Source: Meishania sp964351985 (GTDB lineage Bacteria > Bacteroidota > Bacteroidia > Flavobacteriales > Flavobacteriaceae). From it: a stretch of DNA of 64,000 bases. The position numbers were made by a program, and so were the translations under genes. The stretch covers positions 1 through 64,000 of the forward strand of contig CAYGPR010000015.1 in NCBI GenBank assembly GCA_964351985.1, in the 5' to 3' direction. The notes below the pieces were generated by a model. That model searched no databases. It was not told the DNA's origin and was given only the letters and a program-made list of their open reading frames with translations. Positions 35,407 to 44,149 of this stretch are shown here, piece by piece. How positions within the stretch are numbered: position 1 is the first letter of the stretch; every line of letters starts with the position of its first letter.

Positions 35407-35429
35407 TAATCCTATGGATTTAATAGATT
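35407..35429. promoter_or_regulatory. Operator-like dyad, site B, upstream of the cys operon
   Basis: ATCCTAT-N7-ATAGAT. It shares 18 of 22 positions with site A about 80 bases away. The rest of the 256-base gap between the Rrf2 gene and the cys operon is AT-rich and holds no gene; a half repeat with TTTCGGCTCCGCTCAGCC lies at about 35521-35538. Confidence 0.6.
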
Positions 35430-35560
35430 AATAAAATTTAGCATGGTAAATTATTGATTATTCATGAATGTTTTGAAAATAATGGAAGAAAGAGAAGATT
35501 CACGGGTTCGCTTGGCGGTAGTGGTTTCGGCTCCGCTCAGCCACCGTTTGGAATAGCATA

Positions 35561-35971
35561 CTAGATAACCAAATCTGCAAGGGTATTGTTCCTATATACC
35601 GCTAAATTGGCATCCCTGACCTTAAGCATCAGTTTATTGACCGAACAGGTATTCTCGTCGGGGCAGTCATCGCATTTTTCGTAGAAATTCAAACTGACGC
35701 ATGGCACCATGGCAATGGGACCTTCGAGAATGCGCATCACATCGGTCATCAAGATTTCATCGGCGTTCTTAATGAGGTAGTAGCCCCCACCCTTTCCCTT
35801 TTTTGAGCCAAGGAATCCGGTTTTTCTGAGGGACAATAAAATACTCTCCAAGAACTTTTGGGAAATGTTCTCCGCCTTGGCGATTTCGGCAATCTGTACG
35901 GGGGTATTATCTTTTTGGGAAGCCAAATAGGTCAGCGCTTTTAGGCCGTATTTCGTCTTTTTGGAAAGCAT
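35561..35971 (-). CDS. Rrf2-family transcription regulator
   Basis: A 136-residue winged helix regulator: KTKYGLKALTYLA, the recognition region ISQKFLESILLSLRKTGFLGSKKGKGGGY with the typical wing, and four cysteines in CVSLNFYEKCDDCPDENTC that could bind a metal or Fe-S cluster. Rrf2 relatives include CymR (cysteine metabolism), IscR and NsrR. Its place directly upstream of the cys operon on the same strand suggests control of sulfur assimilation. The frame extends 24 codons upstream through a GGGCAGT short-word repeat, so I start at the ATG at 35971. Confidence 0.9.
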   Translation of the reverse strand: MLSKKTKYGLKALTYLASQKDNTPVQIAEIAKAENISQKFLESILLSLRKTGFLGSKKGKGGGYYLIKNADEILMTDVMRILEGPIAMVPCVSLNFYEKCDDCPDENTCSVNKLMLKVRDANLAVYRNNTLADLVI

Positions 35972-36053
35972 GTCGCTAAGATAGGGAAAAAAGTGGGCAG
36001 TAAGCAGTGGTAGTGGGCAGTTCGGTTTGCTACAAGATGACACCTATATTTCT

Positions 36054-36099
36054 ATTTGGTCTTTAAGACACCAACTGAAAAAGCGTTAATTTGGTCTTT
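36054..36099. promoter_or_regulatory. Direct repeat ATTTGGTCTTT upstream of the Rrf2 gene
   Basis: Two identical 11-base copies start at 36054 and 36089. The first continues into the small palindrome GTCTTTAAGAC. They lie between the divergent Rrf2 and peptidase genes and could be an operator for either. No experimental analogue is claimed. Confidence 0.4.
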
Positions 36100-36161
36100 T
36101 ATGATTTAGGAATAAAAATCTACAAAACGATTTTATCAAAGTGTTATCCTCATTAAACAAA

Positions 36162-37475
36162 ATGAATTTCTATAAAACAATTAGCTTATTTTTTATTCTT
36201 ACCTGCTGTCCGACTTTGATTTTGTTTTCCCAAAGTACCCCTAAGAAAAATATGCTGGATGTTCTGAACTATGAACTGACCCTTAGAGTGGATATCGAAA
36301 ATGAAACTATTCAGGGCCTAGTCAATATCGATTTTTTGATTAATCCGGATGAAAAGGAGGTAGTGTTTGATTGTGGAAATCTTCGCATTACCGAGATTCT
36401 AGGTAATAATGTTGCCTCTTACATGCAAGAAAATAGAAAGGTAACTATTTCCTTAGACAGCAGGAACGAGCGCAATAACCATATTCAGATTACATATTCC
36501 GGGAGCCCTTCGCTTGGTCTTGTCTTCCTACCAAAAAGTAAGGAAGTCTACACGGTTTTCTCAACGAGCCAGTGGATGGTCTGTAATGACTACCCCAGTG
36601 ACAGGGCCAAATTCAAAATCAACTTATCGATTCCCGTAGATAATAAATGTATTGCAAGCGGTGTCTTGACCCATGCTGCCGATCAAGATGGTAGCATCCA
36701 ATACACATGGGTTCAGGACTATGAATCCCCTTCCTACACCTACGGATTTGCAATCGGCCCTTTTACCAAAGCCCAAGAAGTTTATAAAGAAATCTCACTG
36801 GCCTACTATTCTTCAACGTATACGGTGGAGGAACTTGAAACCATTTTCCTTCCAACACCGGAAATGATCGACTTTTTTGAAGCAAAATCGGGAGTGCCGT
36901 ACCCACAGTCCTCTTATTCCCAAATACTTATTGGAAACCACTATCAAGAAATGTCGGGATTCTCGGTTTTAAAAGAATCATACGGCAAGCTGGTAATGAA
37001 TGATAGTACGGAAACAAATCTAATATCCCATGAATTGGCACATCAATGGTGGGGTAACATGATTACCTGTGAGAACTGGAACCATTTTTGGTTGAACGAA
37101 GGGCTGACCACATTTATGTCGGCCGCCTTCAACGAGCATAAATTTGGCAGAGAGCAATACGAATCTGACATAAATTCTTATCGCAAAGCCTATGAATCGA
37201 TTAGAGATCAGGGGAAAGACAAGGCTTTGGTATTTCCAGATTGGTCGAATCCTAGTAGTGAAGACCGTAATCTGGTCTACTTCAAGGGGGCCTATGTAAT
37301 TCATCTTCTTAGAATGGAATTAGGAGAAAGTGACTTTTGGGATGGACTAAAATTCTACAGTAAAAAACACTTTGGCCGGTCGGTCGACACCCAAGATTTT
37401 CAAAAAGCCTTTGAGGAATCAACAGGTCGAAATCTCGAGGCATTCTTTGGAAAGTGGATATATGCAACGGGGTGA
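36162..37475 (+). CDS. Exported M1-family metallopeptidase, short form
   Basis: A 437-residue protein with a signal peptide (MNFYKTISLFFILTCCPTLILFSQ). An N-terminal beta domain is followed by the thermolysin-like catalytic domain. The zinc motif is HELAHQWW, with the third ligand in WLNEG 18 residues on, and the catalytic Tyr is in YFKGAYVIH. The usual GAMEN exopeptidase motif reads YQEMSG, so N-terminal recognition may differ from classic aminopeptidases. It lacks the long C-terminal helical domain. The frame extends to a GTG at 36141, but ATG 36162 is preferred. Confidence 0.88.
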   Translation: MNFYKTISLFFILTCCPTLILFSQSTPKKNMLDVLNYELTLRVDIENETIQGLVNIDFLINPDEKEVVFDCGNLRITEILGNNVASYMQENRKVTISLDSRNERNNHIQITYSGSPSLGLVFLPKSKEVYTVFSTSQWMVCNDYPSDRAKFKINLSIPVDNKCIASGVLTHAADQDGSIQYTWVQDYESPSYTYGFAIGPFTKAQEVYKEISLAYYSSTYTVEELETIFLPTPEMIDFFEAKSGVPYPQSSYSQILIGNHYQEMSGFSVLKESYGKLVMNDSTETNLISHELAHQWWGNMITCENWNHFWLNEGLTTFMSAAFNEHKFGREQYESDINSYRKAYESIRDQGKDKALVFPDWSNPSSEDRNLVYFKGAYVIHLLRMELGESDFWDGLKFYSKKHFGRSVDTQDFQKAFEESTGRNLEAFFGKWIYATG

Positions 37476-37504
37476 TAGAGTCTTTTAAGGGAACAATATT
37501 ACAT

Positions 37505-38668
37505 TTATAGTAACGCCTGCCCAATATCTCCAATAATATCATCGATATGCTCCAGCCCAACAGAAACCCGAACCATACCATCGGTAATTTCGGTTTCAGC
37601 CCTTTCTTCAATTGACAATTTACTATGCGTTGTCGATGCCGGATGCGTCACGATACTTCGTGAGTCTCCCAAATTTGCAGAGAGGGAAAGTAATTTGATG
37701 GAGTCGAAGAATTTCTGACCGGCTTCCAATCCGCCTTTCACTTCAAAGGCCACCACACAACCACCGGCCTTCATTTGTTTTTTGGCAATTTCATACTTCG
37801 GATGCGATTTTAAAAAGGGGTATCGTACCCAGTTTACCTTCTCATGGTCTTCTAGAAATTCAGCAAGTTTGAGTGCATTTTCACAATGGCGGTCTACACG
37901 AACTGCCAAGGTTTCCAAACTTTTGGAAAGCACCCAGGCGTTGAAAGGGGATAATGCAGGCCCTGAAATTCTTGAAAATCTATAAATCTTATCAACGAGA
38001 TTCCTATTGCCCACTGTAATTCCTGCCAAAACTCTTCCTTGTCCGTCCATTAATTTGGTTCCGGAATGAATGACGAGATCGGCGCCGAATTTTATGGGCT
38101 GTTGCAAGTATGGGGAAGCAAAACAATTATCCACAATAAAAATAAGGTTGTGCTTTTTGGCAATTTTACCAAGTACCTCCAAATCTAAAACATCGACGCC
38201 CGGATTAGTCGGTGACTCCGCATAAATAATTTTTGTATTCGGTTGAATCAGTTTTTCGATTGCATCAAGCTGATCGATTTTAAAATAAGTATGCGAGATA
38301 TTCCATTTGGGGAAAAAGTTAGTGAACAATGAATGTGTGGAACCAAAAATACTTCGTGCCGAAAGCACATGATCGCCACTATTTAATAAGGCTGCAAAAG
38401 TCGAGAATACTGCAGCCATACCAGAGGCAAAGGCAAAACCTGCCTCTGCACCTTCCATCTGGCATACTTTTTCAATAAACTCCGATGAATTCGGATTAGA
38501 ATAGCGGGAATATACATTGCGGTCCTTTTCTTCCGCAAAGGAAGCGCGCATATCTTCCGCATCCTCAAAGACAAAGCTTGACGTCAGGTACATCGGTACG
38601 GAATGCTCCAGATTTTCGGTGCGCTTTAATTGCGTCCGTATGGCGTTTGTTTCGAATTGTTTACTCAT
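37505..38668 (-). CDS. PLP trans-sulfuration enzyme, MetZ-like homoserine ester sulfhydrylase
   Basis: A 387-residue Cys/Met metabolism PLP enzyme. Motifs: YSRYSNPN, FASGMAAVFST, ESPTNPGVDV, and the PLP lysine in HSGTKLMDGQGR. The sequence is closest in style to O-succinylhomoserine sulfhydrylase (MetZ). With an acetyltransferase-type MetX next door, O-acetylhomoserine may be the real substrate. It is the last gene of metY, MetX-fusion, metZ. The frame extends to an ATG at 38701 that lies in a palindromic repeat, so 38668 is preferred. Confidence 0.9.
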   Translation of the reverse strand: MSKQFETNAIRTQLKRTENLEHSVPMYLTSSFVFEDAEDMRASFAEEKDRNVYSRYSNPNSSEFIEKVCQMEGAEAGFAFASGMAAVFSTFAALLNSGDHVLSARSIFGSTHSLFTNFFPKWNISHTYFKIDQLDAIEKLIQPNTKIIYAESPTNPGVDVLDLEVLGKIAKKHNLIFIVDNCFASPYLQQPIKFGADLVIHSGTKLMDGQGRVLAGITVGNRNLVDKIYRFSRISGPALSPFNAWVLSKSLETLAVRVDRHCENALKLAEFLEDHEKVNWVRYPFLKSHPKYEIAKKQMKAGGCVVAFEVKGGLEAGQKFFDSIKLLSLSANLGDSRSIVTHPASTTHSKLSIEERAETEITDGMVRVSVGLEHIDDIIGDIGQALL

Positions 38669-38697
38669 ATTAAATGTAAAAATCTTTAATGTGTCCG

Positions 38698-38815
38698 TCA
38701 TTGCGAGCGAAGCGCGACAATCTTTTCATCTTAGTACTAACTTTCAAAAGATTGCTTCGTCGCATTGAAATTTTCGTAGTTTAATTCAAATCGTTAGCTC
38801 CTCGCAAAGACGTAT
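38698..38815. repeat. Second-type palindromic repeat between met genes
   Basis: Starts GTCATTGCGAGCGAAGCGCG and CAATCTTTT, and ends with AAAAGATTGCTTCGTCGCA and CTCCTCGCAAAGACG, giving inverted ends. It is a member of the family at 20131-20285. It lies inside the presumed met operon and has no T-tract in the direction of transcription. Confidence 0.75.
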
Positions 38816-38865
38816 GATTCAAACATTCGTCCATCGTACTTCTAATTTCGTACCTCGCACTTCCA

Positions 38866-41800
38866 TCATCCTTTTTCGGCGATCCTTAAAATATCTCCAA
38901 AAACACCTCTTGCCGTAACAGCGGCACCCGCACCGGCACCTTGAATGACCAGTGGGTTTTCACCATACGATTCTGTATAAATCTCGATTATAGAGTCTGA
39001 ACCCTTTACTTGCCCCAGAGCACTTTCTTTGGGTACGGAAACCAGTTGTACATCTAAAATTCCCTTGTCTTTCTGCAAGTTTCCGTGCAAATCACCAATA
39101 TAACGAAGTACGTGACCCGGTTTCTGATTTTTTTTGATCTCGTTGAATTTATCGTCCAAGGCATCCAAATTCCGTAAGAAAAAATCCACTTTCCCTTTTT
39201 GCAGGGCACTAGGAATCAGGTTTTGTATGCTAATGTCTGAAAATTCGTTTCGTAAATCTAGTTCCCGTGCCAATATCAACAATTTCCTCCCGACATCATT
39301 CCCTGAAAGATCTTCTCGCGGATCAGGTTCGGTAAAGCCTTTCTGCATCGCATCTTTTAATATGGAAGAAAATGGCGCACTTACTTCCGAAAAGGTATTG
39401 AAGATATAGCTCAAACTCCCCGAAAACACGCCTTTGATTCTTGTTATGTTCTCACCGGAAAGATGTAATAGTTTGATGGTATCGATCAAAGGCAGACCTG
39501 CGCCCACATTCGTTTCATACAGGTATTGCTTTTGATTTTTTGATAATTCTTCGCGCAATAATTGATAGTAATCAAACCCCAACGTATTCGCAATTTTGTT
39601 CGATGACACCAAGTCAAAACCGCTTTCAACGAACTCAAAATAATTGGCCACAAAATCTTTGCTTGCCGTATTGTCTACAACAATCAGGTTTTCTAAATGA
39701 TTTGATTTAGCGAAAGTGAAGATATCCCGAACCTTGTATTCCCTCCCTTTATCCTGTATCGCCGATTTCCAGGTTTTGGGAATCCCATCTTTGGCCAGCA
39801 AAAGTTTTCTTGAGTTGGCTACTGCGAAAACATTCAAATCGATTCCTTTTCTTTTTTCAATGGTTTTGGAGGACCTTAAAATCTGATCGATCAAAGTTCC
39901 GCCGACATTACCATGACCAAATACAGCTACATTGACTTTTTTGCTGATGCCAAAAATCTGTCCGTGCATGACATTGAGCGCTTTCTTCAGGTCTGATTTC
40001 TTGACTACCAAACTCACGTTCTTCCCAGTAATGGTATTATTAAACAATAGGGGGACAATCTGATTTTTAATGAGCGCATTGTAAGGTTTGTGAAAAGAAC
40101 TTAGATCTTGGCCGACTATAGAAATGACCGAAACTTGATCTACTACCGTAATCGTATTGATATCCTTTGCATAGAAATCACTGCTAAATTCATGTTGCAA
40201 AGCTTTCTTCGCCTGTTGCGCCTTATTCGCATTAACCACTAATCCGATTCCTCTTTCTGAAGATCCCTGCGAAATAATGCTAACACTGATACTGTTTTCG
40301 CCGAGAGCCCTAAAGATCCTGGCATCGACCCCGACCTTTCCTAACAAGCCCCTTCCCTCTAAATTAATCAGGGATACATTTTCAATGACCGAAAGTGATT
40401 TAATTCCTTCTTTATTGGTCTTTGCACTGATCAAAGTACCTTCATTTTCTCTTCGAAACGTATTGAGGATACGAAGTGGAATATTTTTTTCAATTAGCGG
40501 AATGATTGTCTTCGCATGTAAAATGTTAGCACCAAAACTGGCGAGCTCGTTCGCCTCGGCATATGAAAGTTCTGAAATGCGCTTGGCCTCATCCACAAAA
40601 TCAGGATTTGCTGTAAAAATTCCGTCTACATGGGTATAGTTCTGCAACTCTTCGGCATCCAAAAAGTTCGCTATCAATGCCGCAGAATAATTGCTTCCAT
40701 TTCTTCCCAAAGTCGTCGTCTCGTCTTTTTCGGTCGACGCTATAAAACCAGTAATTATGGGAACGGTATCAGTATCAAACTTGGCGAACTCTCGCAATAC
40801 ATTTTCTTTGGAAATAGCTTCCAGAACATGGGCATCCCCAAAATTATCATCTGTTTTTATCAGTTTTCTAGAATCGACAAAAACCGCTTTGATTCCTTTT
40901 CCGATGAGTAATTTGGTGACCAATTTAGCCGAAATCAATTCTCCATAGGCCAAGACTTGATCCTTGATTTTCTTGCTATAATCCCCTAAAAACGAAACGC
41001 CTTCGAACAACTTGAACAGATTCGCAAACTCTTCTGAAAGGCTTACATTTTTGTAGGTATGGCTCTGGTATTTTTCAAAGGCTTCGAAATCTTGAGAAAA
41101 ATCTTCTCCATTTGCCGCTTTATCCAATATGAATTCCAATTGGTCCGTTGCTTTTTCTCGGGCGGAAAGTACCACTGCTATATTTTCACCATTATCCACT
41201 TTGGCCTTCACAATTTCGAGAACACTACCCAATCCCTCACCGTTGCTCAACGATTTTCCGCCAAATTTCAGGACCTTTACTTTTTGGGATTTTCCGTTCT
41301 GATTGAAAATCCCGTCCAGTAATTTTTGCATCTGCTCGAACTCGATCAAAAAAGCGTCGTGCCCATGCAGCGATTGTACCTCACCGTAGGTCACGTTACT
41401 ATTTGCCTGGGCCAATTGTCTAAAAGTTTCTTTATTCTCCTTGGCCGTAAAAAATAAATCTGAGTCTACTCCGATAATATGAATGTTCGTATCACTATTT
41501 TGCAAGTCAATAAATGGTTGTTCTCCATTTCGAGTGATGTCAATGGTCTTCAATAACTGGTTCATCAGCTTATAAGCATACAACTGGAAACGTTCCTGAA
41601 GTTTTTCGCCATGGTGCATCAACCAACTTTCCACATTGAAGACTTGTAATGCTTCGTTGGTGCTACGCTTAAAACGTTCCTTGAACGATTCAGGAGTTCG
41701 GTAACAGAGCATCGCATGCATTCTAGCATCATGTACCGGCTGTTTGGAGTTGACCAAAAATTGTTCTTGGATTTGACAGTTCGCAATGAGCCAATCGGTG

Positions 41801-42252
41801 GATTTCCAATCCGATGCCACGGGAATCAGATGTTCCGTAATCTTCGGATTGAGTGCAGCCATTTCCCAGGCAATACCGCCACCTAAAGATCCTCCAATTA
41901 TGGCGAATAGCTTTTTTATTTTGAGTTGTTCCAGTCCCAAGAGGAACATCCTTGCCACATCTCCCGCGACAAAATCCTTGTAATTATCGATTACAAATCC
42001 GTCATGTCCGTTTCCGGGAATATTAAAGGAGAGTATGGTGTATTTGTTGGTATCGATACACTTTCCTTCCCCAATAAGGGCCGACCACCAACCGTCATCC
42101 CCCGTTACATTTGAGTTTCCGGTAAGGGCGTGGTTGACTAAAACAATCGGTGCGGAATGCAGTTCTTTTCCAAATAATTGATACGAAAGTTCAATGTCTT
42201 GGGTGACTCCGCTGAGGGTGGTGTATTTTTTTAGATGTAGGTGATTGAGCAT
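38866..42252 (-). CDS. Trifunctional homoserine O-acetyltransferase / aspartokinase / homoserine dehydrogenase
   Basis: A 1128-residue fusion. Residues 1-320 are a MetX-type alpha/beta hydrolase: oxyanion region NHALTGNSN, nucleophile Ser122 in GGSLGG, Asp265 in GVDSD, His298 in HGHDAFL. Residues about 324-615 are aspartokinase (KVLKFGGKSLSN). Two ACT-type regions follow to about 768, then homoserine dehydrogenase (VNVAVFGHGNVGG; NKIANT; the GAGAGAAVTARGVFGDI ending). One chain could phosphorylate aspartate, reduce the semialdehyde to homoserine and acetylate it, lacking only aspartate-semialdehyde dehydrogenase. The frame extends to a TTG at 42363; ATG 42252, preceded by AAAAGGA, is preferred. 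It lies between metY and metZ under SAM-I. Confidence 0.93.
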   Translation of the reverse strand: MLNHLHLKKYTTLSGVTQDIELSYQLFGKELHSAPIVLVNHALTGNSNVTGDDGWWSALIGEGKCIDTNKYTILSFNIPGNGHDGFVIDNYKDFVAGDVARMFLLGLEQLKIKKLFAIIGGSLGGGIAWEMAALNPKITEHLIPVASDWKSTDWLIANCQIQEQFLVNSKQPVHDARMHAMLCYRTPESFKERFKRSTNEALQVFNVESWLMHHGEKLQERFQLYAYKLMNQLLKTIDITRNGEQPFIDLQNSDTNIHIIGVDSDLFFTAKENKETFRQLAQANSNVTYGEVQSLHGHDAFLIEFEQMQKLLDGIFNQNGKSQKVKVLKFGGKSLSNGEGLGSVLEIVKAKVDNGENIAVVLSAREKATDQLEFILDKAANGEDFSQDFEAFEKYQSHTYKNVSLSEEFANLFKLFEGVSFLGDYSKKIKDQVLAYGELISAKLVTKLLIGKGIKAVFVDSRKLIKTDDNFGDAHVLEAISKENVLREFAKFDTDTVPIITGFIASTEKDETTTLGRNGSNYSAALIANFLDAEELQNYTHVDGIFTANPDFVDEAKRISELSYAEANELASFGANILHAKTIIPLIEKNIPLRILNTFRRENEGTLISAKTNKEGIKSLSVIENVSLINLEGRGLLGKVGVDARIFRALGENSISVSIISQGSSERGIGLVVNANKAQQAKKALQHEFSSDFYAKDINTITVVDQVSVISIVGQDLSSFHKPYNALIKNQIVPLLFNNTITGKNVSLVVKKSDLKKALNVMHGQIFGISKKVNVAVFGHGNVGGTLIDQILRSSKTIEKRKGIDLNVFAVANSRKLLLAKDGIPKTWKSAIQDKGREYKVRDIFTFAKSNHLENLIVVDNTASKDFVANYFEFVESGFDLVSSNKIANTLGFDYYQLLREELSKNQKQYLYETNVGAGLPLIDTIKLLHLSGENITRIKGVFSGSLSYIFNTFSEVSAPFSSILKDAMQKGFTEPDPREDLSGNDVGRKLLILARELDLRNEFSDISIQNLIPSALQKGKVDFFLRNLDALDDKFNEIKKNQKPGHVLRYIGDLHGNLQKDKGILDVQLVSVPKESALGQVKGSDSIIEIYTESYGENPLVIQGAGAGAAVTARGVFGDILRIAEKG

Positions 42253-42373
42253 TTCTATTTTTTCCTTTTCAGGGATGTTGATGTCCAAAGTAAGTCTCTC
42301 AACATTATGTTCGATAATTTTCCTATGGCTTGGGCTTTCAACCCCTCCGTCTTTATCCGCCAAAGCTTATAAA

Positions 42374-42401
42374 GCCACCTCCCTCATCTGAGGGGAGGAG
42401 C
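42374..42401. repeat. GC-rich palindrome between metY and the MetX fusion
   Basis: CCTCCC-TCATCTGA-GGGGAGG with flanking GC and AAAG/CTTT. It resembles the palindromes at 3125 and 32011. No T-tract downstream on the minus strand, so it is probably not an efficient terminator. Confidence 0.55.
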
Positions 42402-42416
42402 TTTTCTAAATAATAA

Positions 42417-43709
42417 TTAAGCGAGAACCGATTTATCGATAGTTGCAAAAGCAGCTTCCAAATCTGTTTTCAAGTCATCCAGGTTTTCAAGGCCGACAGA
42501 TAATCGAATCAAATCTTTGGTTACTCCTGTCGATTCTTGTGCAGCATCATCCAATTGTTGGTGCGTGGTACTTGCCGGGTGAATGATCAAAGATTTGGTG
42601 TCACCGATATTTGCCAACAACGAGAATAATTTGGTGTTGTCGGCTATCTTTTTAGCAGATTCGAAACCACCTTTTACGCCAAAAGTTACGATACTACTCT
42701 GTCCTTTTGGAAGATAAGCCTCTGCTTGGGCAAAATACTTGCTTGTTTTCAAACCGGGGTAGTTCACCCACGACACCTCATCACGGCCTTGTAGCCACTT
42801 TGCCAAGGCAAGTGCATTTTCGCTGTGTTTTTTCATACGCACCTCTAAGGTCTCCAAACCTTGTATAATCTGAAAGGCATTGAAAGGACTCAAGGCCGCA
42901 CCAAAATCACGTAATCCCTCGATCCGTGCTTTTATTATAAAGGCAATCGGCCCGACTGCTTCGTGATATACCAATCCGTGGTAGCCGGCGGATGGTTCTG
43001 TAAACTCTGGAAAATTTCCGTTGGCCCAATCAAAAGTTCCCGCATCTATTATAGCACCGCCTAAGGCAGTTCCATTACCATTAATATATTTAGTTAGCGA
43101 GTGTATTACAATATTTGCCCCATGCTCAATCGGATTCAACAAAGCAGGAGTGGCTACAGTGTTATCGACGATAAAAGGAATTTTCGCACTTTTCGCTTCC
43201 GAAGAAATTGCTTTTAAGTCCAAAACATCCAATTTGGGATTTCCTAGGGATTCCACAAAAATGGCCCGTGTGTTTTCTTTTATGGCCTTTCCAAAATTGG
43301 TCGGGTCTTCGGGGTCTACAAACGTTGTAGTAATTCCAAGTCTAGGAAGCGTAACACTTAACAGATTATACGTGCCACCGTACAAACTGTTGGAAGCAAC
43401 GATATGATCACCGCTTTTTAACAAGACCATGAGCGTAGTTGCAATGGCAGCAGTACCCGAGGCGGTTACCAAAGCTGCAACACCACCTTCTAAAGCAGCC
43501 AATCGTTGCTCCAGAATATCGTTTGTAGGATTATTGATACGGGTATAAATATTACCGAATTCCGCCAAGCCAAAAAGATTGGCTGCATGATCGGAATTAT
43601 TGAATACATAGGCCGTGCTCTGATAAATCGGCACTGCACGAGTACCTCCGTTTACGGTTACATCATGCCCTGCATGTAATGCGTTCGTTGAAAATTTGTG
43701 TTCACTCAT
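42417..43709 (-). CDS. metY: O-acetylhomoserine sulfhydrylase
   Basis: A 430-residue PLP enzyme that makes homocysteine from O-acetylhomoserine and sulfide. Motifs: YTRINNPTND, TASGTAAIATT, ESLGNPKLDV, and the PLP lysine in HSLTKYINGNGT. The length of about 430 and the long insert around GGAIIDAGTFDWANGNFPEFTEPS are typical of MetY rather than MetB or MetZ (about 390). It is the first gene after the second SAM-I riboswitch and joins sulfide from the cys operon to the acetylated homoserine made by the next gene. Confidence 0.95.
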   Translation of the reverse strand: MSEHKFSTNALHAGHDVTVNGGTRAVPIYQSTAYVFNNSDHAANLFGLAEFGNIYTRINNPTNDILEQRLAALEGGVAALVTASGTAAIATTLMVLLKSGDHIVASNSLYGGTYNLLSVTLPRLGITTTFVDPEDPTNFGKAIKENTRAIFVESLGNPKLDVLDLKAISSEAKSAKIPFIVDNTVATPALLNPIEHGANIVIHSLTKYINGNGTALGGAIIDAGTFDWANGNFPEFTEPSAGYHGLVYHEAVGPIAFIIKARIEGLRDFGAALSPFNAFQIIQGLETLEVRMKKHSENALALAKWLQGRDEVSWVNYPGLKTSKYFAQAEAYLPKGQSSIVTFGVKGGFESAKKIADNTKLFSLLANIGDTKSLIIHPASTTHQQLDDAAQESTGVTKDLIRLSVGLENLDDLKTDLEAAFATIDKSVLA

Positions 43710-43821
43710 GATTTAAGGTTTTATGCATCCAAATAGTATTTGAATACTGGTTTCTAATAGATTCCCGCCCGCGCGGGAATGACAATTTTATTTTGTGGAA
43801 GAAAATCCACAAAAGAGTATT

Positions 43822-43860
43822 AAAAAAGCCAAACCTCCAACTGCGGACTTTGCAGTTTGG
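43822..43860 (-). terminator. Intrinsic terminator in the SAM-I leader of metY
   Basis: On the minus strand CCAAAC pairs with GTTTGG, with an inner CTGC/GCAG pairing, followed by CTTTTTT. It lies between the SAM-I aptamer and the metY ATG and is the likely off-state structure. Confidence 0.85.
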
Positions 43861-43914
43861 TTAAATCAAAAAGTTATTAAGAAAGCGAGAAAATTACGAA
43901 TGTAATTTAGTTGC

Positions 43915-44034
43915 GTTATCTGTCCCGAGTACTCGGGATAGAATGTAGCACCTTCTTTGCTACCGACAATTTTCGGGAGAACAAAGGGTTGCTAAGGCTT
44001 CAAAGGGTCTATTCCCTCCACCTTTCTTGATAAC
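43915..44034 (-). promoter_or_regulatory. SAM-I (S-box) riboswitch upstream of metY
   Basis: Minus-strand order: GTTATCAAGAAAGGTGGAGG, GACCCTTTGAAGCC, TTAGCAACC, an extended P3 arm (CCCGAAAATTGTCGG), AAGGTGCTA, and the P4 hairpin CCCGAGTACTCGGG. P1 pairs 44034-44029 with 43920-43915. The core is nearly identical to the copy at 27185-27284, apart from a longer P3. A terminator follows at 43822-43860. High SAM should switch off metY, the MetX fusion and metZ. Confidence 0.95.
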
Positions 44035-44065
44035 AATTCAATACGTGTCTGAACTTTTGGAAAAA

Positions 44066-44073
44066 CAAATATA
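44066..44073 (-). promoter_or_regulatory. Candidate -7 box for the SAM-I metY transcript
   Basis: TATATTTG on the minus strand, 32 bases before the first riboswitch helix, matches TAnnTTTG. The -33 element is not clear. The rest of the 440-base gap between metK and metY is accounted for by the riboswitch and its terminator. Confidence 0.45.
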
Positions 44074-44149
44074 AGGATGGAAATTTATTTTCCTAGTAAT
44101 TCTATGGAAAAAATAATTTACGCCTAGAAAGACCCGTTACGTCTTGCCA

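Noticed and set aside
42253..42363. Longer N-terminus of the MetX fusion starting at 42363
   Set aside because: It starts with TTG, runs from a GC-rich palindrome and adds sequence outside the MetX fold; the ATG at 42252 has a purine-rich site in front.
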